From positions 80,377 through 144,376 of the forward strand of contig QEVP01000003.1 of the NCBI GenBank assembly GCA_003576765.1: DNA of 64,000 nt, given 5' to 3'. Below, piece after piece: positions 18,611 to 28,075 of the stretch; position 1 is the first letter of the stretch, and each line of letters opens with the position of its first letter. The notes beneath the pieces were generated by a model, which did not search any database, was not told the DNA's origin, and worked only from the letters and a program-made list of their open reading frames with translations. Made by a program: the position numbers and the translations under genes. The stretch comes from Pseudomonadota bacterium (lineage in GTDB: Bacteria > Pseudomonadota > Alphaproteobacteria > Rhizobiales > Xanthobacteraceae).

Positions 18611-19063
18611 TCAGCGGCCCTTGTCGGCGTCCTTGAGGGGCACGCAGTACAGTTCCAGCCGGTGATCGACCAGCTTGAAGCCGAGCCGCGCGGCAATCTC
18701 CTGCTGCAGCGTCTCGATCTCCTCCGAGGTGAACTCGATCACCGAGCCGTCGCGCAGGTTGATCAGGTGATCGTGATGGCTTTCGGGCACCTGCTCGTAG
18801 CGAGCGCGGCCCTCGCGGAAGTCATGGCGCTCGATGATGCCGGCATCCTCGAACAGCTTGACCGTGCGGTACACCGTGGAGATCGAGATCTTGTCGTCGA
18901 TGGCGGCGCAGCGGCGATAGAGCTCCTCGACGTCGGGATGGTCGTCGGCCTCCGCCAGCACCCGCGCGATCACCCGGCGCTGTTCGGTCATGCGCATGCC
19001 GGTCGCGGCGCAGCGCTGCTCGATGTCGGTGGGGTGCGGGACGACGGTTCTCAAAGCGGTCAT
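18611..19063 (-). CDS. fur: Fur family metalloregulator (Fur/Mur type)
   Basis: 150-residue Fur-family repressor: N-terminal winged helix with MTEQRRVIARVLAEADDHPDVEELYRR and ISISTVYRTVKLFEDAGIIERH, then the dimerisation domain with the regulatory metal residues in HHDHLINLRDGSVIEF. The paired C-terminal CxxC structural-zinc cysteines found in many Fur proteins are absent; only one cysteine (LELYC) lies near the C-terminus. This fits the alphaproteobacterial Fur/Mur group, in which manganese can be the effector. The Irr-specific haem motif was not seen. It is monocistronic or read with downstream miaB. Confidence 0.9.
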   Translation of the reverse strand: MTALRTVVPHPTDIEQRCAATGMRMTEQRRVIARVLAEADDHPDVEELYRRCAAIDDKISISTVYRTVKLFEDAGIIERHDFREGRARYEQVPESHHDHLINLRDGSVIEFTSEEIETLQQEIAARLGFKLVDHRLELYCVPLKDADKGR

Positions 19064-19127
19064 GGGGTGCTGCCTGAACACGGACGGGAGCGCTCGGCGC
19101 GCGACCTGTTGTGCCACCATGCGGCGC

Positions 19128-19652
19128 TCACCACAAGTCGCGGCGTAGCACCAGCGCAGCCGTCTGCGCCCCCGCTGGATCGCGATAATACCGCTCGCGG
19201 CGCCCGACCTGACGGAAACCGAGGCGGGCGTAGAGCGCGAGCGCCGGGCGGTTGTGTTCTTCGACATCGAGGAACACGGTTTTGACGCCGCGCCCGGCCA
19301 GATGACCGAGATGGCTCCGCAACAGCGCGCCGGACAGACCCCGGCCGCGCTCCGAGGGCTGAAGCGCGATCGACAGGATCTCGCTTTCGTCGGCGGCGAT
19401 GCGCGAGGCGACAAAGCCCACGACGGCGCGGCCGCGCCGCATCACATGCACCAGCGTGTCGGTGCGCCCCAGCATGTCGGCGAACTCGGCCTCGTCCCAG
19501 CCGCGGTGGAACGACGCGCCGTGCAGCGCGGCGAGCGCAGCGACATCGTGCGGCGTAGCCGGCACGACGGCAGGCGGCGCCTTACGCCAAGCTTTAGGCC
19601 AAAGCTCGCGCCAGAGTTTGCAACAAGCGGCGAACCACGCCGGCACGATCAC
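19128..19652 (-). CDS. rimI: Ribosomal-protein-alanine N-acetyltransferase (RimI-like GNAT)
   Basis: 174-residue GNAT-fold acetyltransferase. The acetyl-CoA loop is ILSIALQPSERGRGLSGALLRSHL near residue 95, and the C-terminal block LDVEEHNRPALALYARLGFRQVGRRERYY is characteristic of RimI, which acetylates ribosomal protein S18. A GTG overlapping the tsaB stop (GTGA) is chosen as start; an ATG upstream lies inside tsaB. The pairing of rimI with tsaB is widespread and supports the assignment, although other GNAT substrates are possible. Confidence 0.86.
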   Translation of the reverse strand: MIVPAWFAACCKLWRELWPKAWRKAPPAVVPATPHDVAALAALHGASFHRGWDEAEFADMLGRTDTLVHVMRRGRAVVGFVASRIAADESEILSIALQPSERGRGLSGALLRSHLGHLAGRGVKTVFLDVEEHNRPALALYARLGFRQVGRRERYYRDPAGAQTAALVLRRDLW

Positions 19653-20329
19653 GAGGCGGCCCGACCGGCGCTCGGCACGGCGTCGGGCGTGCGCAGATAG
19701 GTCGGCTTCGGCGGCGCGGTCTCCGGCCGGACGGCGGCGCCAAGCCACGCCACCCAGGCGACGTCCGGCGCCGGCTCGGCCTCGACAGCGGCCGGCGGGG
19801 CCCGGTCGGCCGGCCAGCGCTCGGCCAGCACAGCGGCGGCGTTGCCGACGAGGCAGGGGGCGACATCGTGCGGCACGGCGGCGATCGCCTCGGCCAGCGG
19901 CGCAACCCGCGGCGCCACCAGCATCGCGCCCTCGCCGTCCACGAACTGAAAGTACACCTGACCGTGACGCGCATCGATGGCGGCAAGCACGGGGCTGTCG
20001 CCGTCGACGGCAACCTTGGGCGCGGTATAGGCGGCAAGCGTGGTCAATCCGACCACCGGCTTTTGCGCGGCAAGGCCGATGCCACGCGCTGCCGACAGCC
20101 CGACCCTGAGGCCGGTGAAGCTGCCGGGGCCGGTGGTGACGGCAATGCGGGCGAGATCGGCAAAGCCCACGCCGGATGCCTTCATCACCCGCGAAACCAG
20201 CGGCATCAGCGCCTCGGCATGGCCGCGGCGCATGGCCAGTGATTCGTGAGCGATGATGCGCGCGGCGCGGGTATCGAGCACGCCGGCGGAACAGGCGTCG
20301 AGCGCGGTATCGATGGCAAGAATCAACAT
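19649..20329 (-). CDS. tsaB: tRNA threonylcarbamoyladenosine biosynthesis protein TsaB
   Basis: 226-residue TsaB, the scaffold partner of TsaD in formation of N6-threonylcarbamoyladenosine at position 37 of tRNAs. It begins with LILAIDTALDACSAGV and contains AVTTGPGSFTGLRVGLSAARGIGLA near residue 70, both diagnostic. The family has an ASKHA fold but little ATPase activity of its own. It overlaps rimI downstream by 4 nt, and nfu lies 42 bp upstream on the same strand. Confidence 0.93.
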   Translation of the reverse strand: MLILAIDTALDACSAGVLDTRAARIIAHESLAMRRGHAEALMPLVSRVMKASGVGFADLARIAVTTGPGSFTGLRVGLSAARGIGLAAQKPVVGLTTLAAYTAPKVAVDGDSPVLAAIDARHGQVYFQFVDGEGAMLVAPRVAPLAEAIAAVPHDVAPCLVGNAAAVLAERWPADRAPPAAVEAEPAPDVAWVAWLGAAVRPETAPPKPTYLRTPDAVPSAGRAAS

Positions 20330-20371
20330 CGCATCAGTATCGCGCCCGCGACCGGAACGAGGTGAGCGCCC

Positions 20372-20938
20372 TTACATCGCCTGCACTTCGACGACATCGG
20401 GCACGAAATGCTTGAGCAGGTTCTGGATGCCGTGCTTCAGCGTCGCGGTCGAGGACGGGCAGCCCGAGCACGACCCCTTCATGTCGAGATAGACGATGCC
20501 GTCCTTGAAGCCGCGGAAGGTGATGTCGCCACCGTCGTTGGCGACCGCCGGGCGCACGCGGGTCTCGATCAGGTCCTTGATGGTCTCCACCGTCTCGGCG
20601 TCGGACTCGTCGAAAAATTCCTGCGCACCGTCGTGATCGGCCGTCTCGGGTTGGGCGCCGGCGAACAGCGGCGCGCCGGACATGTAGTGCTCCATGATGG
20701 CGCCGAGGATCGCCGGCTTGAGGTGCTGCCAGTCTCCCTCGGCCTTGGTGACGGTGACGAAATCGAAACCGTAGAACACCCCGCTCACGCCGGGAATCGC
20801 GAACAGCCGCTCGGCCAGCGGCGAACGCGCCGCCGCCTCGGCGTCGGTGAACTCCATGGTGCCGGTTTCCATCAGGGTGCGACCCGGCAGAAATTTCAGC
20901 GTCGCGGGATTAGGGGTGACTTCGGTCTGTATGAACAT
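20372..20938 (-). CDS. NifU-like Fe-S scaffold/carrier protein
   Basis: 188-residue protein with an N-terminal Nfu domain (MFIQTEVTPNPATLKFLPGR, GVSGVFYGFDFVTVTK) and a C-terminal NifU-like domain with the cluster-binding CxxC in KGSCSGCPSST. It carries Fe-S clusters to client proteins. The start at 20938 has GGAG 8 nt upstream; a longer in-frame ATG lacks one. It lies upstream of tsaB and rimI on the same strand, the usual order in Rhizobiales. Length matches the Nfu family of this group. Confidence 0.92.
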   Translation of the reverse strand: MFIQTEVTPNPATLKFLPGRTLMETGTMEFTDAEAAARSPLAERLFAIPGVSGVFYGFDFVTVTKAEGDWQHLKPAILGAIMEHYMSGAPLFAGAQPETADHDGAQEFFDESDAETVETIKDLIETRVRPAVANDGGDITFRGFKDGIVYLDMKGSCSGCPSSTATLKHGIQNLLKHFVPDVVEVQAM

Positions 20939-21048
20939 GGCGCGATCTCCGGCGTATTGCCGGTTCAAGGCCGGCCCGCCTTACGGAATGGAACTCGTCT
21001 TGTAACAGATGGCGCGCGCGAATGCACTGATCAAGACCGGGACCGGGC

Positions 21049-21546
21049 TTACGACAGCGCGTCGAGGTCCTCGTCGCTGAGGTTGCCGGGCACGATCGTG
21101 ACCGGGATCGGGAACGCGCCAGAGGTTTTGGCCACAGCGGTGACGATCGGTCCCGGCCCTTCGGCGCCGGCCGCGGCGGCGAGCACCAGCAGCGCGATAT
21201 CGACGTCGTTCTCGATCACGTCGAGGATCTGCTCGCGCGGATCGGCGCCCTCGCGGAACACGCGCTCGGGCGTGATGGCAGCCAGCCCGTTGGCACGGCC
21301 GGAGGCGCGGTCAAGCGCGATGTTGGCTTCCTCCAGCGCCTCGGCGCGCATGATGTCGGCAACGCCGAGCCATTGCTGGTTGCGGTCACCGGTGTCGATC
21401 ACGCGCAGCATCACCACGCCGCCGCCGACGCGCACCGCCCAGCGGCTGGCATAGTACACCGCGCGATCGCATTCCGGCGTCTCGTCCACCAGCACGAGGC
21501 ATTTCGGCTTGTGGCCGGATTCGTAGCTGCGGCGTTTGGTGTTCAT
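21049..21546 (-). CDS. Universal stress protein (UspA family)
   Basis: 165-residue UspA-domain protein. It starts with a basic N-terminus, then CLVLVDETPECDRAVYYASRWAVRVGGGVVMLRVID. The ATP-binding glycine motif G-2x-G-9x-G(S/T) of ATP-binding Usps is not clear here (LAAAAGAEGPGPIVTAVAKTSGAFPIPVTIVPG), so nucleotide binding is uncertain. It lies between trpS and nfu on the same strand, a conserved position in Rhizobiales. The specific stress role is unknown. Confidence 0.85.
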   Translation of the reverse strand: MNTKRRSYESGHKPKCLVLVDETPECDRAVYYASRWAVRVGGGVVMLRVIDTGDRNQQWLGVADIMRAEALEEANIALDRASGRANGLAAITPERVFREGADPREQILDVIENDVDIALLVLAAAAGAEGPGPIVTAVAKTSGAFPIPVTIVPGNLSDEDLDALS

Positions 21547-21666
21547 CCGGCGCCCGTCCCCTGCGCGTCAAAACCGCGGGATGCTGCCACGACGCGCGGC
21601 GCATCGACAAGCGTTTTGAGCGCGGGGCTTGCGCTCACGACGAATGTGGCGAGGTGATGGAAACGC

Positions 21667-22722
21667 TCAACGCTTGTGGATGAAACCGACGATGTCCTTC
21701 ACCGCGCTCATGGTTTCGGAAGCAATGACGTTGGCGCGGGCGGCGCCGTCGATCAGCACGGAATCGACATAGCCGGGATCCTGCGTGAGGCGCTTCATTT
21801 CGCCGGCGATCGGCGCAAGCCGCGTCACCGCGAGATCGACCAGATTCGATTTGAATTGCGAGAACTGCGCGCCGCCGAACTCGGCCAGCACGTTCGCCTT
21901 CGGCTTGCCGGCAAGGGCTGCGTAGATGCCGACGAGGTTGTCGGCTTCCGGGCGCTGCGCCAGTCCGGGCTCCTCGCTCGGCAGCGGCTCGGGATCGGTC
22001 TTCGCTTTGCGCACCTTCTGCGCGATGGTGTCGGCATCGTCGGTGAGATTGATGCGCGAATAGTCGGAGGCGTCCGACTTCGACATCTTCTTGGTGCCGT
22101 CGCGCAGCGACATCACCCGCGTCGCCGGTCCCGTGATCACCGGCTCCGGCAACGGAAAGAACCCCTCGCCATAGCCGCGTGCCGCGATCGACTCGGCAAA
22201 GTCGTTGTTGAACTTCTGCGCGATGTCGCGCGTCAGTTCGAGGTGCTGCTTCTGGTCCTCGCCGACCGGCACATGGGTGGCACGGTAGACCAGAATGTCG
22301 GAGGCCATCAGCACCGGATAGTCGTAAAGACCGACGGAGGCGTTCTCGCGGTCCTTGCCGGCCTTCTCCTTGAACTGCGTCATGCGGTTGAGCCAGCCGA
22401 TGCGCGCGACGCAATTGAACACCCAGGTCAGTTCGGCATGGCCCGCGACCTGGCTCTGGTTGAAGATGATGTTCTTCTTGGGATCGATGCCGGCGGCGAT
22501 GAAGGCCGCCGTCACCTCGCGCGTCGAACGGGCCAGTTCCTCCGGGCCGCCCCACACCGATGGCGGCATGGTGATGGCGTGCAGATCGACCACGCAATAG
22601 ATGCAGGAATGCGTCTCCTGCAGCTTCACGAAGTTGACGATGGCGCCGAGATAGTTGCCGAGGTGCAGGTTGCCGGTCGGCTGCACGCCGGAAAATACCA
22701 GATCGTTATGCTTCGCCGCCAT
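21667..22722 (-). CDS. trpS: Tryptophanyl-tRNA synthetase
   Basis: 351-residue class I aminoacyl-tRNA synthetase that charges tRNA-Trp. The HIGH-like motif is [12 protein letters not shown] near residue 18 and the KMSKS motif is [12 protein letters not shown] near residue 205. I chose the start [17 protein letters not shown]. It overlaps the end of murJ by 17 bp, so the two are expressed together. Length is normal and no second trpS is seen. Confidence 0.95.
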   Translation of the reverse strand: MAAKHNDLVFSGVQPTGNLHLGNYLGAIVNFVKLQETHSCIYCVVDLHAITMPPSVWGGPEELARSTREVTAAFIAAGIDPKKNIIFNQSQVAGHAELTWVFNCVARIGWLNRMTQFKEKAGKDRENASVGLYDYPVLMASDILVYRATHVPVGEDQKQHLELTRDIAQKFNNDFAESIAARGYGEGFFPLPEPVITGPATRVMSLRDGTKKMSKSDASDYSRINLTDDADTIAQKVRKAKTDPEPLPSEEPGLAQRPEADNLVGIYAALAGKPKANVLAEFGGAQFSQFKSNLVDLAVTRLAPIAGEMKRLTQDPGYVDSVLIDGAARANVIASETMSAVKDIVGFIHKR

Positions 22723-24283
22723 GACGGGAGGTCCTTGAAGGGTCGTTCGACGCGCCGTCCTTGCCACGCGCGATGGCGTCGCGCAAGGCCGTGGCGGTGG
22801 AGCGGTCTGCCGCGCCGAACACCACGAGCAGCGCACCGTAAAGCGCGATGCCGCCGGCGATCAGCACCGCCACATGCAGCGCCGCGCCTGCCGTATGCGC
22901 GGGCGTGGGCCACAGCGCCAGCGCGGCGGCAAGCGCGCCGCCCATTCCGGCCGCGGCCAGCGCGATGCGCGCGAGCACGCCGGCGGCCGCGCCGAGCACG
23001 AGATGCCCGTCACGCACCGCGTGCACGCCGAGCCATACCGCGGCGCCCCAGGCCGACACCGCGAGCGCCAGCGCAATGCCGGCGACGCCGAACGGCGCCA
23101 CGGCCGCAGCCGCGCCGATCAGCGCAACCATAACGGCGGCGAGCGTTGCGATCAGCGGCGTGCCGGTATCGCCACGGGCGAAGAACGCCGCCGACAGCGT
23201 CTTGACTGCGACCTGCGCCGGCAATCCGAGCGCCAGCAGCGCCAGCGCCTGGCCGGTGGCGTGGACGTCGCCCGCACCGAACGCGCCGTGGTGGAACAAG
23301 ACGCGCACGATCGGCTCCGCCAGCACGACGAGCCCGGCGGCGGCCGGCAGCGACAGGCCGACCGCCAGCACGAAACCCTGCCGCTGCGCCTGCGCGAAGG
23401 CCGCCGCGTCGTATCTCGCATGCGACAGTTCCGACACCAGCACGGTGCCCATCGCCACGCCGACGAGGCCGAGCGGCAATTCGATCAGGCGGTTGGCGAA
23501 GTAAATCCATGCCACCGCCGCGGGCGAGGCCGAGGCCACCACCACGCCCGTCAGGATGAGAAGCTGCGGCATCGCCGAGGCGATCGCGCCCGGCCATGCG
23601 GTGGCGAGGAAGCCGCGCATTTCCTTGTCGAACGACACGCGCAAGGGCGTTGCGACGCCGCGACCATGCGCGCCGAGCACGACAAGCTGAAGGCAGCCGG
23701 CGAGCCCGACCATCACCGACAGCACGAGCGCGTCGGTCTCCGCGCCGTCGCGGCGCAGCAGCAGTACGATCAGCACCGCGATCAGCGCCAGATTGAACAG
23801 CACCGGCGCGAAGGCGGCGAAGGCGAATTCGCGCCGCGCATTGAGCAGCCCCATCAGCACCGCGACGGGGCCGACGAAGGCGAGATAAGGCAGCATCAGC
23901 CGTGCGGCGTTCACCGCCAGCGCGAACCGTTCATCGGCGAAGCCCGGCGCGATCAGGGCGACGAGTGCGGGCGCGGCCAGCGCCAGCAAGGCCGCGAGAG
24001 CGAAAGTGAGAACGCCGACGGTGCCGAGAACGCGGCCGGCGAACGCCGTCGCCGCCGCCAATCCCTCGCGCTCGCGCTTGTGCAGCACCGCCGGCACCAG
24101 CGCGGCGTTGAGCGCGCCCTCGGTCAACAGCCGCCGCGCCACGTTGACGAGCTGGAACGCGGCGAGGAAAGCGTCGGCGACCGGCCCCGCGCCGAGCAGC
24201 GCCGCCGTCAGCGCGTCGCGGACGAAGCCGGTGAGCCGCGACAGCGCCGTACCGGTCGAAACGGTGAGAACGTGGCGGATCAT
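22706..24283 (-). CDS. murJ: Lipid II flippase MurJ
   Basis: 525-residue integral membrane protein of the MurJ/MviN family, with about 14 hydrophobic helices, that moves lipid II across the inner membrane for peptidoglycan synthesis. N-terminal blocks [33 protein letters not shown] and [15 protein letters not shown] are typical, including the conserved arginines of the central cavity. Later [12 protein letters not shown] also fits. trpS follows with overlap, as in other Rhizobiales. Confidence 0.94.
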   Translation of the reverse strand: MIRHVLTVSTGTALSRLTGFVRDALTAALLGAGPVADAFLAAFQLVNVARRLLTEGALNAALVPAVLHKREREGLAAATAFAGRVLGTVGVLTFALAALLALAAPALVALIAPGFADERFALAVNAARLMLPYLAFVGPVAVLMGLLNARREFAFAAFAPVLFNLALIAVLIVLLLRRDGAETDALVLSVMVGLAGCLQLVVLGAHGRGVATPLRVSFDKEMRGFLATAWPGAIASAMPQLLILTGVVVASASPAAVAWIYFANRLIELPLGLVGVAMGTVLVSELSHARYDAAAFAQAQRQGFVLAVGLSLPAAAGLVVLAEPIVRVLFHHGAFGAGDVHATGQALALLALGLPAQVAVKTLSAAFFARGDTGTPLIATLAAVMVALIGAAAAVAPFGVAGIALALAVSAWGAAVWLGVHAVRDGHLVLGAAAGVLARIALAAAGMGGALAAALALWPTPAHTAGAALHVAVLIAGGIALYGALLVVFGAADRSTATALRDAIARGKDGASNDPSRTSRHGGEA

Positions 24284-24404
24284 CGGCGGGTCGTGGCTGT
24301 CCCTGATGAGCCCTCAAGGGCGGCGCGCTTGCTGCCGGACGAGGGATCGTGATAGGTCGCGGGCGCCCACCCATACGATGTTTTCAGCCAGCGGACCATG
24401 CATC

Positions 24405-25406
24405 ATGACTTCTGCCACCCACGACGTTCTCGGCATCGGTAACGCCATTGTCGATATCATGGCGCGCACCGAGGACGATTTTCTCGTCGCGCATGGCATG
24501 GCCAAAGGCAGCATGTCGCTGATCGACGAGGATGGCGCGCGCAAGATTTACGCCGCGATGGGCGCGGCGGTCGAGATTTCCGGCGGCTCCGCCGCCAACA
24601 CCATCGCGGGCCTTGCGGATTTCGGCGCGCGCACGGCCTTCATCGGCAAGGTCAAGGACGATCATCTGGGCCGCGCCTTCAGCCACGACATCCGCGCCAC
24701 CGGCGTCGCCTTCGACACGCCGCCCGCCGCGGACGGGCCGGCGACGGCCTGCTGCTACGTGTTGGTGACGCCGGACGGCGAGCGCACCATGAACACCTAT
24801 CTCGGCGCGGCGCAGAATCTCGCGCCGGTCGATATCGACCCGGCGCAGGTCGAGGCCGCGCGCTTCACCTATCTCGAAGGCTATCTGTGGGATCCGCCGC
24901 AGGCCAAGGAAGCGTTTCTCAAGGCGTCGGCGGTGGCGCATGGCGCGGGCCGCGAGGTCGCGCTGACGCTGTCGGATTCCTTCTGCGTCGATCGCTATCG
25001 CGACGAGTTCATCGACCTGATGCGCACCGCGACCGTCGATCTGGTGTTCGCCAACGAGGCGGAATTGCATTCGCTGTACCAGACCTCGGATTTCGACGGC
25101 GCGCTGCAGCAGTTGCAGAAGGACGTCAAGCTCGCGGTGGTGACGCGCAGCGAGAAGGGCTGCATCGTGGTCGCGCCGAACAAGCTGACGCCGGTGCCGG
25201 CCGCGCCGATCAAGGAGCTGGTGGACACCACCGGCGCGGGCGATCTGTTCGCCGCCGGCTTCCTGTTCGGTCTCGTCCGCAATGCCGACCATGCCACCGC
25301 CGCGCAACTCGGCGCGCTGGCGGCGGCGGAAGTGATCCAGCATCTCGGCGCGCGGCCGCAGGCATCGCTGAAGGCGCTGGCGCAGGCGGAAGGTCTGCCG
25401 GTCTGA
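24405..25406 (+). CDS. Adenosine kinase (PfkB family sugar kinase)
   Basis: 333-residue PfkB/ribokinase-fold kinase, annotated as adenosine kinase in this family. N-terminal GIGNAIVDIMARTEDDFL and SGGSAANTIAGLADFGARTAFIGKVKDDHLG are PfkB signature 1; DTTGAGDLFAAGFLFGL near residue 280 is signature 2, with the catalytic aspartate in GAGD. Substrate choice between adenosine and another nucleoside or sugar is inferred from overall resemblance. The ATG at 24405 is chosen because upstream codons overlap the murJ start region. It stands alone and converges on the serine hydrolase gene. Confidence 0.86.
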   Translation: MTSATHDVLGIGNAIVDIMARTEDDFLVAHGMAKGSMSLIDEDGARKIYAAMGAAVEISGGSAANTIAGLADFGARTAFIGKVKDDHLGRAFSHDIRATGVAFDTPPAADGPATACCYVLVTPDGERTMNTYLGAAQNLAPVDIDPAQVEAARFTYLEGYLWDPPQAKEAFLKASAVAHGAGREVALTLSDSFCVDRYRDEFIDLMRTATVDLVFANEAELHSLYQTSDFDGALQQLQKDVKLAVVTRSEKGCIVVAPNKLTPVPAAPIKELVDTTGAGDLFAAGFLFGLVRNADHATAAQLGALAAAEVIQHLGARPQASLKALAQAEGLPV

Positions 25407-25421
25407 GGTCACGTTGCGTTG

Positions 25422-25444
25422 CGGCCGGGACAATGTCCCGGCCG
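25422..25444. terminator. Bidirectional terminator between convergent genes
   Basis: A perfect 10-bp stem, CGGCCGGGAC paired with GTCCCGGCCG around the loop AAT, lies in the 51-bp gap between the adenosine kinase stop and the serine hydrolase stop. It could stop transcription from both sides, but T-runs are weak. Confidence 0.5.
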
Positions 25445-25457
25445 TGTTCGCATGCGG

Positions 25458-26645
25458 TCAGGCCGCGCGTTTCGTGCTGTCGAGGCTGTCGTAGATGCCA
25501 CGCTCGAACGCGCTGAAGGCGTCGAGGCATTTGGCGTCGGCGAACGGCAGCACCTGCATCAGGATCACGCCGCTGACGTCGCGCACGGGGTCGATCCAGT
25601 AATAGGTGTTGGCGAGGCCGGCCCAGGCGAGGCTGCCGGGGCTGCGGCCTTCCGGCGTCGTTTCGGTGTTGATGAGGAAGCTCAAGCCCCACTTCTTCAC
25701 CATGCCGGGATAGAGATCGACGTCGTTGGTGGCGAACGCGACCTTCGATGTCATCCGGGTGACGACAAGGTCGCCCATCTGGTTCTGGCTCATCATGGCG
25801 ACCGTTTCCGGCTTGAGCATCTGATGGCCGTTGGCCTTGCCCTTGTTGAGGATCATGCGGGTGAAGGCGATATAGTCGGCCGCCGTGCCATAGAGGCCGC
25901 CGCCGCCCATCTCGAATTCCGGCTCCTGCTCGAGTTCGAACGGGATCGGCGTCAGCGAGCCGTCCTCGCCGCGGGCATGCATGCCGACGAGCCGCTTGCG
26001 CTGCGCCTCGCCGATCCTGAAGGCGGTGTCGTTCATGCCGAGCGGCGCTAATATGTTGTCGCGCAGATACTCGCCGAGCCGCTGGCCGGAGGCCGCCTCC
26101 ACCGCCTTGCCGACGAAATCGATATTGGTGCCGTATTCCCAGCGCGTGCCGGGGTCGGACGCGAGAGGCGTGCGCAGCGCGGCGTTCTGGCAGCTGGTGA
26201 TGCCGGGCGTGCCGGTGATTTCGAGATACCTCACCATATCGCCGTTCCACATGTCGTAGCAGAACCCGGCGGTATGGGTCATGAGCTGGCGCAGCGTGAT
26301 GGCGCCCTTGGCGGGCCGCAGGATCGGCGCGCCGTCGGCGTCGAAGCCCTCCAGCACCTGCGGATCGGCGAGGTCGGGCAGCAATTTGCCGACCGGCTCG
26401 TCGAGCGCGAGCTTGCCCTGTTCGACGAGCTGCATGGCGGCCGCCGAGGTGATCGCCTTGGTCATCGAGGCGATCCAGAACACGCTGTCGAGCGTCATCG
26501 CGTCGTCCTTCGACAGGTCGCGTTTGCCGAAGGCGTTCTGGTAGATCACGTCCTTTCCGGTCGCGGCCATGGCCACGACGCCGGGGATGTCCTTGGCCTC
26601 GCAGGCTTGGCGGAGCGTCTGGTCGATCTGGGACGGGTTCGCCAT
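25458..26645 (-). CDS. Serine hydrolase, class C beta-lactamase/esterase family
   Basis: 395-residue protein of the beta-lactamase-related serine hydrolase family. The nucleophile motif SMTK is at residues 60-63 in FWIASMTKAIT, and a YGTN motif at residues 171-174 replaces the classical YxN. No signal peptide is seen, so it is probably a cytoplasmic esterase or lipase-like enzyme and not a secreted beta-lactamase. MTHTAGF near residue 122 is typical of the family. The natural substrate cannot be told. It is divergent from the aminotransferase gene 239 bp away. Confidence 0.82.
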   Translation of the reverse strand: MANPSQIDQTLRQACEAKDIPGVVAMAATGKDVIYQNAFGKRDLSKDDAMTLDSVFWIASMTKAITSAAAMQLVEQGKLALDEPVGKLLPDLADPQVLEGFDADGAPILRPAKGAITLRQLMTHTAGFCYDMWNGDMVRYLEITGTPGITSCQNAALRTPLASDPGTRWEYGTNIDFVGKAVEAASGQRLGEYLRDNILAPLGMNDTAFRIGEAQRKRLVGMHARGEDGSLTPIPFELEQEPEFEMGGGGLYGTAADYIAFTRMILNKGKANGHQMLKPETVAMMSQNQMGDLVVTRMTSKVAFATNDVDLYPGMVKKWGLSFLINTETTPEGRSPGSLAWAGLANTYYWIDPVRDVSGVILMQVLPFADAKCLDAFSAFERGIYDSLDSTKRAA

Positions 26646-26884
26646 GGTATCCTCCCTTGTGGTTGTCGTTGGTCGCGGGGGATTGTAGTTGACGGTGCGG
26701 CCCGGCGCAAGATGGGACGCGTGACAGGTATCAATTCACCGTGTTGGCGCATTGGCCGTGCGCGGCGGGCTTGCGGCCGGGCGGGCCGCGAATGCCTGAT
26801 CCGCTTCGCGAGATGATTTTGCTTTGCCCCGTCCCGCGCTATGGACGGGGAGGCGGCCACGGCCGGCAGGCAGGGAGACAGGCG

Positions 26885-28072
26885 ATGAGCGTGCGTGCGG
26901 GCCGGGAGTTCCTGGCGATACCGGGGCCGACGACGATGCCGGACGAGGTGCTGCGCGCGATGCACCGCCCGGCCATCGACATCTATTCCGACGAGATGGT
27001 GGGATTGACCGACGGTCTGCTCGCCGATCTCGGCCGCCTGTTCCGGACCTCGGCGCGACCCTACATCTACATCGCCAACGGCCATGGCGCGTGGGAGGCG
27101 GTGCTGACCAATGTGCTGTCGCGCGGCGACAAGGTGCTGGTGCTGGAAAGCGGACGTTTCGCCATCGGCTGGGGCGAGGCGGCCTCCGCGCTCGGGGTCG
27201 AGGCGGAGTTTCTCAAGGGTGGCTTCCGCCGCGCCGTGCGCCCCGACGAGGTCGAGGCCCGGCTGAGGCGCGACACCGCCCGCGCCATCAGGGCGCTGCT
27301 GGTGGTGCAGGTCGATACCGCCTCCGGCGTCGTCAATGACATCCCGGCGATTGCCGCAGCAATCCGCGCCGCGGGGCACGATGCGCTTTTGATGGTGGAC
27401 ACCGTCGCCTCGCTCGGCTGCATGCCGTTCGATATGGAGGCGTGGGGCGTCGACGTCGCGATGTCGGCTTCGCAGAAAGGGCTGATGACGCCGCCGGGAC
27501 TGGCGTTCGTCGCGGCCAATGCGCGGGCGCGCGAGGCGCATCGCCGCGCCGGCCTGCGCACGCCTTATTGGGACTGGACCGCGCGCGAGGGCGAGGAGCA
27601 CTATCGCAAATATGCCGGCACCGCGCCGGTGCATCTGCTGTTCGCGTTGCGCGCGGCGATCGACATGCTGTTCGCGGAAGGACTTGAGGCGGCTATCACC
27701 CGCCACCGGCTGATCGCGGGCGCGGTGCGCGCGGCCGTTGATGCCTGGGCGCGCGAGGGCGGCCTCGGCTTCAACATCGAGGCGGAGCGCGAGCGCGCCG
27801 ACACCGTCACCGCGATCCTGACGCCGGACGCGCACGATCCGGTGGCGCTGCACGATTACTGCCGCGACAAATGCGGCGTGGTGCTCGGCACCGGCATCGG
27901 CGATCTGTCGGGGCGCGGCTTCCGCATCGCCCATATGGGCCATATCAACGCGCCGATGATCCTCGGCACGCTCGGCGTGGTGGAGATGGGGCTGCAGGCG
28001 CTTGGCATCCCGCACGGCAAAGGCGGCGCGCAGGCGGCGGTGGATTTTCTGGCGAAGAACGTCGCGCCGTAG
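26885..28072 (+). CDS. PLP-dependent aminotransferase (alanine/serine-glyoxylate type)
   Basis: 395-residue class V aminotransferase. Conserved blocks are the N-terminal FLAIPGPTTMPDEVLRAM, ANGHGAWEAVLTNVLSRGDKVLV, MVDTVASLGCMPFDMEAWGVD, and the cofactor lysine in SASQKGLMTPPG near residue 196. The family includes serine-glyoxylate and alanine-glyoxylate aminotransferases; the amino donor cannot be fixed here. The ATG at 26885 follows GGGAGACAGGCG. It converges with the MmgE/PrpD gene, with 3 bp between stops. Confidence 0.85.
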   Translation: MSVRAGREFLAIPGPTTMPDEVLRAMHRPAIDIYSDEMVGLTDGLLADLGRLFRTSARPYIYIANGHGAWEAVLTNVLSRGDKVLVLESGRFAIGWGEAASALGVEAEFLKGGFRRAVRPDEVEARLRRDTARAIRALLVVQVDTASGVVNDIPAIAAAIRAAGHDALLMVDTVASLGCMPFDMEAWGVDVAMSASQKGLMTPPGLAFVAANARAREAHRRAGLRTPYWDWTAREGEEHYRKYAGTAPVHLLFALRAAIDMLFAEGLEAAITRHRLIAGAVRAAVDAWAREGGLGFNIEAERERADTVTAILTPDAHDPVALHDYCRDKCGVVLGTGIGDLSGRGFRIAHMGHINAPMILGTLGVVEMGLQALGIPHGKGGAQAAVDFLAKNVAP

Positions 28073-28075
28073 ATT

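Noticed and set aside
25458..26645. Antibiotic-resistance beta-lactamase
   Set aside because: The protein has SxxK and a YGT motif but no signal peptide, and resembles cytoplasmic esterases of the wider family.
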